DNA of 64,000 nt, from the NCBI GenBank assembly GCA_049299895.1, contig JBAQYF010000014.1, forward strand, positions 13,041 through 77,040, read 5' to 3'. Position 1 is the first letter of the stretch. Every line of letters starts with the position of its first letter. Made by a program: the position numbers and the translations under genes. Positions 23,825-32,480 of this stretch are shown here, piece after piece. This stretch comes from CAIYYO01 sp049299895 (lineage in GTDB: Archaea; Altiarchaeota; Altiarchaeia; IMC4; QMZM01). The notes below the pieces were generated by a model. It did no database searches and was not told the DNA's origin. It saw only the letters and a program-made list of their open reading frames with translations.

Positions 23825-24061
23825 CTAAATGCCCGAAGGAATCGTATACTCTCCTCTGACCAGACTTGCGCCGTAATCCAATGCAGCCTTTATATCAGCC
23901 TTTGTCAGCTTCGGGTAGTCGGCAATTATGTCTTCAAAGCTCATGCCTTCGGCTATCCTTTGTATGACTGCGTCTACTGGGATCCTTGTCCCTTTTATTA
24001 CGGGTTTGCCGCACATTACCTCAGGATCTAATTTTATCCTTTCCAAAGGTTTTTCCTTCAT
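23825..24061 (-). CDS. DUF433 antitoxin (orphan)
   Basis: A 78-residue DUF433 protein: RIKLDPEVMCGKPVIKGTRIPVDAVIQRIAEG, then FEDIIADYPKLTKADIKAALDYGA. This is the VapB45-type winged helix antitoxin fold; the C-terminal tail normally binds a DUF5615/PIN-like toxin. Only a remnant of that toxin follows, so the antitoxin is probably orphaned and may persist as a regulator. It is close behind the acetolactate synthase gene (8 nt). Confidence 0.85.
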   Translation of the reverse strand: MKEKPLERIKLDPEVMCGKPVIKGTRIPVDAVIQRIAEGMSFEDIIADYPKLTKADIKAALDYGASLVRGEYTIPSGI

Positions 24062-24069
24062 TTTATTCT

Positions 24070-25755
24070 CTATTCTACTTTATCTATCATCCGATCCAGT
24101 CTTCCCCCCGGGGGGATCATCGGCAGTATGTGCTCGTGGGGGTCTACTTTGATTGTAACGATCGTCGGTTCCCCGCATTTGATTGCTTCCTGGAGTGCGC
24201 TTCTTATTTCTCCCGGTTTGTCTACCTGTATTCCTTTGGCGTGGAATGCTTCCGCGTATTTCACGAAATCCGGCACTTCTCCAAGATAGGTATGGCTTCT
24301 TCTTTTGTTGTAGAATAGGTCCTGCCACTGCTTGACCATGCCGAGGTATCTGTTCTCCAGGAGGACTGTTATGACTGGTATGTCTTCCACTACGCACGTT
24401 GCCAGGTCCTGTCCTGTCATGAGGAAGCTTCCCTCGCTTCCGATATCCATCACGGTGTAGTCGGGCTTTGCCACTTTTGCGCCTATCGCTGCCGGGAACC
24501 CGAAACCCATCGTTCCCAGGCCGCCGGATGATATGAAAGTCCTCGGATTTTTTATGTTCAAATAATGTGCCGCCCACATCTGGCACTGTCCTACTTCGGT
24601 CGTGATGATGGTCTTATCGTTTATTATTTTATTTATCTCCTTCATGACCATCTGCTGCTTTATCGGGACGTTGTCGTATTCATAGACCGGCGCGTATTCC
24701 TTCTTCCATTCCGCTATCCTTTTGTCCCACTCGGTCCTCTTGCCCTTTAATTTCCCTGTCGCCTTGATCAGGTTCTGCAATACGAGCTTTGAGTCCCCCA
24801 CGATGGGCATGTCCACTCGCACGTTCTTGCCTATCTCCGATGCGTCGATGTCTATGTGTATGATCTTTGCGTTCGGGGCAAAGTATTTGACGTTGGCAGT
24901 CACCCTGTCCGAGAAGCGCATCCCTATAACCATCAGGAGGTCGCATTCTGTCAGGGCGTTGTTGCAGGCCTTTCTCCCGTGCATCCCGGCCATGCCGAGC
25001 GCGAGGGGGTGTTCCTCAGGGAATGCGCCCTTGCCCATGAGTGTCGACGCAACGGGTATTCCAAGGGATTCTGCGAATGATATAAGCTCGCGGCTTGCCT
25101 CCCCTATTATAACGCCTCCCCCGGCGATTATCACTGGTCGCTCCGAACCCATGATCATCTTTGCCGCTTCCGATATCTGCTTGGGGTGTCCTCCGCTCTT
25201 CACTACTTTGTATCCCGGCAGCGTGACCGATGCTGGGTACTTGTATTCTCCTGCAAGCTGTTTTTGCTGCACGTCCTTCGGGAGGTCTACGAGCACCGGT
25301 CCAGGCCTCCTGGTAGATGCTATCATGAATGCGGCTTTTATCGTCGAGGCGATATCCTCGGGGCTCGTTATCTGGAAGTTGTGCTTGGTTATGGGCATCG
25401 TTATCCCGATGATGTCCGATTCCTGGAAGGCGTCGTTCCCTATCAGATGAGTCGGCACCTGCCCTGTTAGCGCGACTATCGGCACAGAATCCATGTGCGC
25501 GTCGGCTATTCCGGTCACCAGGTTCGTTGCCCCCGGACCTGAGGTCGAGATGCATACGCCGACTTTTCCGCTGGCCCTGGCATACCCCTCTGCGGCATGG
25601 GCCGCGCATTGCTCGTGCCTCATCAGTATGTGGCGGATGTTCTTTGCATCGTAGAGCGCGTCGTAGAGCTCCAGTATCTGTCCTCCCAGTATGCCGAATA
25701 CGGTGTCTACGCCCTCTGCCTCCAGCGACTTTAAGATTGCCTCGGAACCTTTCAT
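24070..25755 (-). CDS. ilvB: Acetolactate synthase, catalytic subunit
   Basis: A 561-residue thiamine-diphosphate enzyme. GILGGQILELYDALY with the catalytic Glu region HEQCAAHAAEGYARA, GPGATNLVTGIADA and the ThDP motif MDIGSEGSFLMTGQDL...LLENRYLG are typical. It condenses two pyruvates to acetolactate for valine/leucine, or pyruvate with 2-oxobutyrate for isoleucine. No regulatory subunit (ilvH/ilvN) follows; the next gene is an unrelated antitoxin. The promoter on the minus strand has a TATA-like TTATATAAA. Confidence 0.92.
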   Translation of the reverse strand: MKGSEAILKSLEAEGVDTVFGILGGQILELYDALYDAKNIRHILMRHEQCAAHAAEGYARASGKVGVCISTSGPGATNLVTGIADAHMDSVPIVALTGQVPTHLIGNDAFQESDIIGITMPITKHNFQITSPEDIASTIKAAFMIASTRRPGPVLVDLPKDVQQKQLAGEYKYPASVTLPGYKVVKSGGHPKQISEAAKMIMGSERPVIIAGGGVIIGEASRELISFAESLGIPVASTLMGKGAFPEEHPLALGMAGMHGRKACNNALTECDLLMVIGMRFSDRVTANVKYFAPNAKIIHIDIDASEIGKNVRVDMPIVGDSKLVLQNLIKATGKLKGKRTEWDKRIAEWKKEYAPVYEYDNVPIKQQMVMKEINKIINDKTIITTEVGQCQMWAAHYLNIKNPRTFISSGGLGTMGFGFPAAIGAKVAKPDYTVMDIGSEGSFLMTGQDLATCVVEDIPVITVLLENRYLGMVKQWQDLFYNKRRSHTYLGEVPDFVKYAEAFHAKGIQVDKPGEIRSALQEAIKCGEPTIVTIKVDPHEHILPMIPPGGRLDRMIDKVE

Positions 25756-25810
25756 TTTGGTTGAACGGTGTTATATAAACTAAAATTAGGATAAGACAAA
25801 TATATATAGC

Positions 25811-26788
25811 CTACAGGCTCTTTTCCAGCACTATTATCCTCCTCGTAAGGCTCTTATGCACCTTGATATAGTGCTCCTGCATGAGCGTGTATCCCTTGTA
25901 TTCGACGTGGTACTGCTTGGGCAGCATCATGACCAGGCGTCCACCAGGTTTCAGGACTTTTCCTGCGGATTCCAGGAACTTCTCATAGAACCCACCCATG
26001 TCGCTCCTGCCCTCGGAGACATAGGAGCACCTCGCATAAGGGGGGTCGGTGACTATGGCATCTACCTTTTCGTATATCTGCGGGATCTCGAGCGCGTTCG
26101 ACTTCTCTAATTCGCCGAAGAGCCCGTATAGCTCCATATTCCTCCTGCAGCCTGAGACCATCCTTGAATCGATGTCGCTTCCCTTCAGGTGCATTCCCAT
26201 GAGCCCTGCTTCTATCAGTATCCCCCCGGTGCCGCAGAACGGGTCCAGGACGACAGAACCCTTTTTTACGTTCGCCAAGTTAACGAGCGCTCTTGCAAGC
26301 TTCGGATGCATCGAGGTCGGATGGAAGTACGGGCGGAACTGGGGCCTCCTCTTGGAAAAATCCCTCTTCAGGGGAATATTTACGGCTGCGAGGAATCCTT
26401 CCCACGTCCTGTAAGCTATGACCTTCTCGTCAGGCTCCTCCAGGTCTATCACATAGCCCATCAGATAGAATTCCGCTCCTATCTCCTGCTCCAACGTGTG
26501 CGACTTGGAGCGAACCGCCATGCTCCTGTCCTTTGGTATCAGGGATGAGAGCTTGTCTGCCACTTCCCATGCGCTCTTTGTAATGATCGGGTTTTTTCCC
26601 GCCTTGAGGGTCATCCCCGGGCGGGTCAGATAATCGGTCCTCGATGAATCAGTCTCTAACACCAGCACTTTGTCCCATTCATAGACGACCTTGCAGGAAA
26701 CGCCTTCTGATGAAAGAACGCTGAAGAGCTCTGCCTTGGGGAGATCAGGGTGTTCGCCTGAGAGCTCGAATAGAAGCTTCATATGCAT
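25811..26788 (-). CDS. tRNA (guanine-10-N2) dimethyltransferase, Trm11/TrmG10-like
   Basis: 325 residues: an N-terminal THUMP-type RNA-binding region followed by a Rossmann methyltransferase with DPFCGTGGILIEAGLMG (SAM motif I) and TDPPYARCSYV (the catalytic N-D-P-P-Y-like motif IV). Archaeal members methylate G10 of tRNA to m2G or m2,2G. A second ATG (26782) is equally possible as the start; both begin within six bases. It is a single gene, divergent from the AT-rich restriction-modification gene. Confidence 0.88.
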   Translation of the reverse strand: MHMKLLFELSGEHPDLPKAELFSVLSSEGVSCKVVYEWDKVLVLETDSSRTDYLTRPGMTLKAGKNPIITKSAWEVADKLSSLIPKDRSMAVRSKSHTLEQEIGAEFYLMGYVIDLEEPDEKVIAYRTWEGFLAAVNIPLKRDFSKRRPQFRPYFHPTSMHPKLARALVNLANVKKGSVVLDPFCGTGGILIEAGLMGMHLKGSDIDSRMVSGCRRNMELYGLFGELEKSNALEIPQIYEKVDAIVTDPPYARCSYVSEGRSDMGGFYEKFLESAGKVLKPGGRLVMMLPKQYHVEYKGYTLMQEHYIKVHKSLTRRIIVLEKSL

Positions 26789-27130
26789 ATTGATTGGGCA
26801 TAGAGGCTTTTATAAGAAGTACAGTCTATTCAGCGTAGCACATTGTTTATGTATTTTGAGGGTGGGTATAGTCAGAATATTAACTGTACAGATTTACCTG
26901 TTGTTTTTCTGTTGATACTAAATACTTATACTTTAGCGAAGTAGATATATAGTGGATGGTGATAAAATCCGTATAATAAGAATATAAATAATAATGATGA
27001 AATAACTAATATAAAAACAAAATGCTCGGAATACTTGACTTCTCGGTCTCTACAAGATAAAAATGAATACTTTTCCTTTGCTCTAGGGAAAGTATAAATA
27101 CTATGGATGAATTAAATCGATTTTACTAAA
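26789..27130. promoter_or_regulatory. AT-rich intergenic region before restriction-modification gene
   Basis: No gene is seen in these 342 bp. It is clearly more AT-rich than the DNA to its left and marks the left edge of a foreign-looking segment. AGTATAAATAC (27091-27101) is a TATA-like box about 30 nt before the ATG at 27131, which suggests a very short leader. Confidence 0.45.
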
Positions 27131-29530
27131 ATGGTTAAAAAATCAGAAGTTCACGCCTACGCATATATTCTAAAACAATTAACTGAAAAGAAGAGTTGGA
27201 ATAAGGATCAAATTTATACACAGGGGGAATGTTTAGAAAATAAAGAGATACATAAATATCTTGGTCTAACAAAACCCGAAAACGTTGTTGAAGTAAACGA
27301 AAAATTATTTTATGTAATTGAATCAAAAAATGAGCGTAGCAAAGTTGATCAAGCATTAAAAGAAGCAAGAGAAGACTATGCAAAAAAGATAAATAAAAGC
27401 AATCAGATAAAAGTTCTGCTGGTAACTGGTGTTGCTGGAAACGAAAGCGAGGGATTTATTGCAAAGAGTCAGTATTTAAAGGGTGGTGAATGGGAGACAA
27501 TAACCGAAAACAATATTGAAGTTACAGGTCTACTCTCTAAACAACAGGTAGAAGTTATCTTAACGAAAAACGATGCAGCTATTCAAGAAGTAGAAATCAC
27601 TGAAGAGGAATTTTTGAAATCTGCAGAAACTATCAATGAGTCCTTAAACTCTAATTCCATAAATAAAGAATATCGTGCTAGATTCATTTCAGCTATACTG
27701 CTAGCCATGTCCGATGGAAAAGATATAGACGTAACCCAAGGAACGAGCGTATTAATTGCCTCTATCAACATAAGAGCCCAAATTATCCTAAAAAAACACA
27801 ATAAGGGCACATTTTCTAATTTCATAAAAATAGATGAACCCTCTAACGAGGATAATCACATTAAAGTTAAAAAAGCAATTGTTGAAACATACCAAGAGTT
27901 ATTGGGGTTAAACATTCGTTCAGCTATGCGTTCTGGGAAGGATGTATTAGGAAAGTTCTATGAAGCTTTCCTTAAATATGGTAATGGTGCAAAGGAGATA
28001 GGGATAGTATTAACACCTCGGCATATAACTAAATTTGCGGCAGAGGCATTAAATATTAAATCAAATGACCTGGTCTTAGATCCTGCTTGTGGAACGGGCG
28101 GTTTCCTTGTATCTGCTTTTGATGTAGTACGAAAGAAAACGACAAATTCAGACAACTTTGAGAACTTTAGGCTACATGGATTATATGGCATAGAAGAACA
28201 AGACCCGATCATATCTCTAGCAATTGTTAATATGATCTTCAGAGGGGACGGGAAAAATAACATGATTGAAGGGAACTGCTTCAAAAAATGGTTGGGAGTA
28301 AAAACAGAAGGTAACATCAGTTCTATTGAATATCTAACTTACGATAAACCTGATAGGATAGCTCCAATAACAAAAGTTTTAATGAATCCCCCCTTTGCTA
28401 AACCAAAGAGCGAAGATAAAGAATACAAATTTGTAGAGCACGCATTAAAGCAGATGCAGGAGGACGGTCTGTTGTTTAGCATTTTACCAACCGCAGTTAT
28501 GGTCAAACAAGGGAAATACCTTAACTGGAGGGAAAAAAGTTTATTGAAAGATAACACCCTTATAGCTGTAATAAACTTTCCTAATGATTTATTTTATCCG
28601 ACTGCGGGAGTAGAAACTTGTGGAATAATCGTCAAGAAAGGGACACCACACCCTAAAACCCAAAATGTTTTATGGGTAAAGGTGAGAAATGACGGGTTCA
28701 TTAAACGCAAGGGTAAACGATTACCAAGTAAAAAAGAAAAAAATGACATTGATTCTATAACCCCTCTAGTTAAAGAATTTGTCATGAACCCCTCTATTAA
28801 GGTCTCAAACATAGAAGAATTCCAAAAGGCCTGCCCGATAGATTTCAACGACAAAAACTTGGAGCTATTGCCAGAAGTCTACTTGGATGAGTGTAAGCCA
28901 ACAGATACAAAACTTAAAGAAAGAATTGATTGGACAATCCGGGACACTATTTCACTAATGGTAAAATCTAACAAAATTGATGACTTCAAAAAAGAAATTG
29001 CTTCAAAAGAAGCCAAATTATTCTCCAAACTTAAGCCTTTAGGTAAGACAGCATTAAAGGAAGTACCAATAACTGATGTATTTATTGAACCCATCAAAAC
29101 AGGGGAATATCATGTAAGTAGCATTCTAGATCCCGGTAGTATACCACTTGTTTCATGTGTAAGCGAAGATGGGGGTTTTGAGGGATTGTTTGACATTGAA
29201 AAGAATAAAACCCTTAAAAATGCCATCACAATAGCGTGCGATGGTATGCCACTTACCTCATTCTTTCATTATTACCCCTTTGTAGCAAAAGATAATGTAC
29301 TTATATGCAAGTCCAAAAAACAATATAGATTTACAACCCTGCTTTTTATAACTACACAAATAAACAGCTTAAGGTGGCGTTTTTCCTATGGACGAAAATG
29401 TTACGAGAACAAAGTACATAAAATTAAGATATACCTACCATTTAAAGGCAAAGATATTGATGAGGATTACATAGAAAACCTATTCAAAAGCATGGAAAGT
29501 TGGAAAACGCTCCTAAAAATAATAACCTAA
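27131..29530 (+). CDS. Single-chain restriction-modification enzyme (type IIG / type I-like fusion)
   Basis: A 799-residue fusion. Residues about 1-150 look like an endonuclease: ENVVEVNEKLFYVIESKNE has the acid-...-ExK pattern of PD-(D/E)xK nucleases. The middle (about 270-520) is an N6-adenine methylase, with HITKFAAEAL, SAM motif LDPACGTGGFLVSAF and catalytic NPPF (in MNPPFAKPK). The C-terminal ~150 residues (VPITDVFIEP...IPLVSCVSEDGGFEGLF...AKDNVLICK) resemble a type I S-protein target-recognition domain. One gene thus supplies cutting, methylation and specificity. Its strong AT richness contrasts with its neighbours, pointing to recent transfer. Confidence 0.85.
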   Translation: MVKKSEVHAYAYILKQLTEKKSWNKDQIYTQGECLENKEIHKYLGLTKPENVVEVNEKLFYVIESKNERSKVDQALKEAREDYAKKINKSNQIKVLLVTGVAGNESEGFIAKSQYLKGGEWETITENNIEVTGLLSKQQVEVILTKNDAAIQEVEITEEEFLKSAETINESLNSNSINKEYRARFISAILLAMSDGKDIDVTQGTSVLIASINIRAQIILKKHNKGTFSNFIKIDEPSNEDNHIKVKKAIVETYQELLGLNIRSAMRSGKDVLGKFYEAFLKYGNGAKEIGIVLTPRHITKFAAEALNIKSNDLVLDPACGTGGFLVSAFDVVRKKTTNSDNFENFRLHGLYGIEEQDPIISLAIVNMIFRGDGKNNMIEGNCFKKWLGVKTEGNISSIEYLTYDKPDRIAPITKVLMNPPFAKPKSEDKEYKFVEHALKQMQEDGLLFSILPTAVMVKQGKYLNWREKSLLKDNTLIAVINFPNDLFYPTAGVETCGIIVKKGTPHPKTQNVLWVKVRNDGFIKRKGKRLPSKKEKNDIDSITPLVKEFVMNPSIKVSNIEEFQKACPIDFNDKNLELLPEVYLDECKPTDTKLKERIDWTIRDTISLMVKSNKIDDFKKEIASKEAKLFSKLKPLGKTALKEVPITDVFIEPIKTGEYHVSSILDPGSIPLVSCVSEDGGFEGLFDIEKNKTLKNAITIACDGMPLTSFFHYYPFVAKDNVLICKSKKQYRFTTLLFITTQINSLRWRFSYGRKCYENKVHKIKIYLPFKGKDIDEDYIENLFKSMESWKTLLKIIT

Positions 29531-29631
29531 TTATTTAGGTGCAAACAAAGGGATAATACGCAAAAATGGGTTAACGATGCAAAGCCAGCTTTTTCAGCGC
29601 AATTTTATTCACTTAATCGAATAACTAAGGG

Positions 29632-31011
29632 ATGCAGGAGTCAGACGAAAAACCCAGCGTAAAGATCGGCCTGGAAATACACGTTCCATTGAACACGCAG
29701 CAGAAACTGTTCTGCGAATGCCCTACCAATTACTATGAGATAGACACCCCGAACGTCAACATATGTCCCGTATGCACTGGGATGCCCGGCGCAAAGCCCT
29801 GGCCCATCAATGAACTCGCTCTTACATCTGCCGTGATGGTCGCAAAATTACTCAACTGCAAGGTCTCGGGGAAAAATACTTTCGTCAAAAGGAAGCACTA
29901 CAATTACCCGGACCTCCCAAGCGGCTACCAGAGGACGAGCGAACCAATCGGAGTAGACGGGAACCTCGAAGGGATCGGCATCTGGGAGATACACTTCGAA
30001 GAAGACCCGGGAAGATACGATCTGGCCGAAGGAAGGGTGGATTACAACCGTTCAGGCGTGCCGCTGATAGAAATAGTTACCGCTCCTGACATGCACTCGC
30101 CTGATGAAGTGCGCGCATTCCTAAAAGAATTGATTAACCTCCTCAAATACACCGAGCGCATCGTGGAAGCAGGCGGCGTCATGCGGGCGGACTGCAACAT
30201 CTCCATCGAAGGCGGGAACCGGGTGGAGATAAAGAACATAAACTCGATAAAAGGCGCATACAAAGCAATAAGCTACGAGATAATAAGGCAGAGCAACCTG
30301 CGCAAGAGGGGCGGAACAGTCATACAGGAAACCCGCGGATACAACGAGAAATCCATGATAACGACTGCGATGCGCTTAAAAGAGACAGCCGACGACTACA
30401 GGTATATACCCGACCCCGATATCCCTCCCCTGTCGTTTACGGCCGAGTACCTGGACAAGGTAAAACTGCCGGAGACCCCGCAAAGCAGGAGGACGCGCCT
30501 CATGGAAAAATACGGGATACCCGGGAACTACGCACAGATCCTCGTCAAGGAAAAAGTACTCGCAGACCTGTTTGAAAAGATCGCGCCCCGGACAGACGCC
30601 CCGATAGCCGCGGACTGGATATGCCGGGAGGTCCTCAGGCAACTCAATTACCGGGGGATAGAACTGGAGGAATCCAAATTAAACGAACAGATACTCCTGG
30701 AACTATTCAACCTGCTGAAGGATAATACACTCACAGAGAACACAGGGAAAAAGATACTTGAGCGCATCATCGACAGCGGGGAATTGCCTAAAAAGATAGT
30801 TTCCTTGGAACAATTGGGCAAGGTGTCCGGCGTAGATGAACTATCCTCCGCCGCAGACATCGTGTTAGCCGAGAACGCGAAAGCGGTCGCGGACTACAAG
30901 GCAGGAAAAAAGGAAACACTAAATTATCTCATGGGACAGGTCATGCGCAGGATGAAGGGACGGGCAGACTCAAAGATAATAATAGAAATATTGGAGGAAA
31001 AACTGAAATAA
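29632..31011 (+). CDS. gatB: Aspartyl/glutamyl-tRNA amidotransferase subunit B
   Basis: 459 residues. The amino-terminal part KIGLEIHVPLNTQQKLFCECPTNY and ICPVCTGMPGAKPWPI carries the Cys pairs of the zinc site; DYNRSGVPLIEIVT and RYIPDPDIPP are the GatB kinase signatures. It phosphorylates and amidates mischarged Glu/Asp-tRNA with GatA and GatC, which are not in the window. The length and the absence of a long insertion favour GatB over archaeal GatE. The C-terminal GatB/YqeY domain is present. Confidence 0.9.
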   Translation: MQESDEKPSVKIGLEIHVPLNTQQKLFCECPTNYYEIDTPNVNICPVCTGMPGAKPWPINELALTSAVMVAKLLNCKVSGKNTFVKRKHYNYPDLPSGYQRTSEPIGVDGNLEGIGIWEIHFEEDPGRYDLAEGRVDYNRSGVPLIEIVTAPDMHSPDEVRAFLKELINLLKYTERIVEAGGVMRADCNISIEGGNRVEIKNINSIKGAYKAISYEIIRQSNLRKRGGTVIQETRGYNEKSMITTAMRLKETADDYRYIPDPDIPPLSFTAEYLDKVKLPETPQSRRTRLMEKYGIPGNYAQILVKEKVLADLFEKIAPRTDAPIAADWICREVLRQLNYRGIELEESKLNEQILLELFNLLKDNTLTENTGKKILERIIDSGELPKKIVSLEQLGKVSGVDELSSAADIVLAENAKAVADYKAGKKETLNYLMGQVMRRMKGRADSKIIIEILEEKLK

Positions 31012-31225
31012 ATGTTATTTTTAATTCTATTAATCCCCATATTATCCCGGGTATCCACGTGGCCGAATTAGTAGTCATAGTTCCTAAGGCGCTCAGTAAA
31101 GAAGATAGAGTACGACGTAAATTTCGCCCAAGGTTGCTCTTCAGGAAGTCCAGTCTGTCTTCCAGCTCAGCAAGCTTCTGGGAGAAGCGTTCAGCCCTGA
31201 TTTCATCCACCTCCCTTTTAGCCAT
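30941..31225 (-). CDS. Hypothetical small coiled-coil protein (uncertain)
   Basis: A 94-residue frame on the minus strand beginning MAKREVDEIRAERFSQKLAE with a charged helical N-terminus and a hydrophobic C-terminal stretch. The last 71 bases overlap the 3' end of gatB, so the hydrophobic end may be spurious and the true gene shorter or a remnant. The N-terminus faintly resembles HepT-type small proteins. A TATA-like TTTATTTTA lies upstream on the minus strand. Low confidence that it is expressed. Confidence 0.3.
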   Translation of the reverse strand: MAKREVDEIRAERFSQKLAELEDRLDFLKSNLGRNLRRTLSSLLSALGTMTTNSATWIPGIIWGLIELKITFISVFPPIFLLLSLSLPVPSSCA

Positions 31226-31307
31226 TGCATTAATATACTGAACTTCGCATCTATTTATTTTACTCCATGCATAATACGATTAACAGACCCCTTCACTCAT
31301 AAATCAA

Positions 31308-32480
31308 ATGAAAAAAACCGGAAACGTCTTTGTCGCCGACGCCCAGATGAGAAATTCTCTTGCGATAATACGGTCGCTTGGCGCAAAAGGCCTGAAGGTC
31401 ACGGCAGGCGAGGAGACTAATTACGCGACAGGTTTGTTCTCCAAGTATTGCCATAACAAGAAGATATATCCCTCTCCCTACAGGGAGCCTAACAGCTTCA
31501 TCCAATACATGCTCGACGAAGTTAGGGTAAACCAATATGACGTTATCTTTCCCGTGACGCCTGCAACTGTTTTACCCATAGTAAAGCGCATGGATGAATT
31601 CTCTGATCATACTGTCGTACCCTACCCAAAATATGAAATCCTTTCCCGGGCAATGGACCGCATAGAAACGGTGAAGAGCGCCCGGGATAACGGCATCCCC
31701 TGTCCCAGGACATATTACATGGGCCGCTTCGGGGACAGGGGCTTTGAGGACGTAGCAGGGAAGATAGAATACCCTGTTGCGATAAAGCCTGCCATGGGTG
31801 CTCTAAACGGGGAGATAATATGCGACTCCCTGCAGGAATTCACGCTGAAATGCATGCAGGCAAACAGCGAATATGGCCCGTTCCTCGTACAGGAGATACT
31901 GCCCTCTGGAGGAGAAATAGGGGTATACACCCTGTTTGACGCAAAATCCAAGCCGGTTGCTTTAAGCGTGCAAAAGAGGATACGTTCATACCCCTCGGAA
32001 GGCGGTTCTTCCACCCTGCGCGAGACCGTGAAAGACGAGACAGCAGTCGACCATGCAATAAAACTCTTGTCTTCCATGAAATGGACCGGCCTTGCCATGG
32101 TGGAATACGCGACGGACCCGCGCGACGGAGAACTCAAACTGCTGTCGGTCAATCCCCTGATATGGGGGTCGCTCCAGCTCTCCATGCTCGCGGGAGCAAA
32201 TTTTCCTTATCTCCTCTACCGGATGGCCATGGGAGAAGAAATAGAACCCGATCTCTCATATGAAACCGGCATAAAATGCCGATGGCTTCTGCCCGGAGAC
32301 CTGCTATGGTACCTGTCCACCCCGGGAAAGATAAAAAATCTCCCATCATTGATGACCTCAAACACCGCAGACGACATAATATCCCTGAAGGACCCAGGAC
32401 CCACACTGGGATTCATCATGGCCCTGGCAAAATACTTCTCAGACAAGGAGACAGTGGACCAGATGATGAGCAGGCTATAA
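31308..32480 (+). CDS. ATP-grasp protein (carbamoyl-phosphate-synthase-like)
   Basis: 390 residues. A preATP-grasp domain (VFVADAQMRNSLAIIRSLG...GLKVTAGEE) is followed by the ATP-grasp core with EYPVAIKPAMGALNGEI, FLVQEILPSGGEIGVY and WTGLAMVEYATDPRDGELKLLSVNPLIWGS. Relatives use E-x-N-P-R in the last motif to bind Mg; here it is S-V-N-P-L, so two usual residues are changed. Family members ligate amino acids or modify surface sugars and peptides. The substrate is unknown. It is convergent with the large membrane protein (6-nt overlap). Confidence 0.75.
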   Translation: MKKTGNVFVADAQMRNSLAIIRSLGAKGLKVTAGEETNYATGLFSKYCHNKKIYPSPYREPNSFIQYMLDEVRVNQYDVIFPVTPATVLPIVKRMDEFSDHTVVPYPKYEILSRAMDRIETVKSARDNGIPCPRTYYMGRFGDRGFEDVAGKIEYPVAIKPAMGALNGEIICDSLQEFTLKCMQANSEYGPFLVQEILPSGGEIGVYTLFDAKSKPVALSVQKRIRSYPSEGGSSTLRETVKDETAVDHAIKLLSSMKWTGLAMVEYATDPRDGELKLLSVNPLIWGSLQLSMLAGANFPYLLYRMAMGEEIEPDLSYETGIKCRWLLPGDLLWYLSTPGKIKNLPSLMTSNTADDIISLKDPGPTLGFIMALAKYFSDKETVDQMMSRL

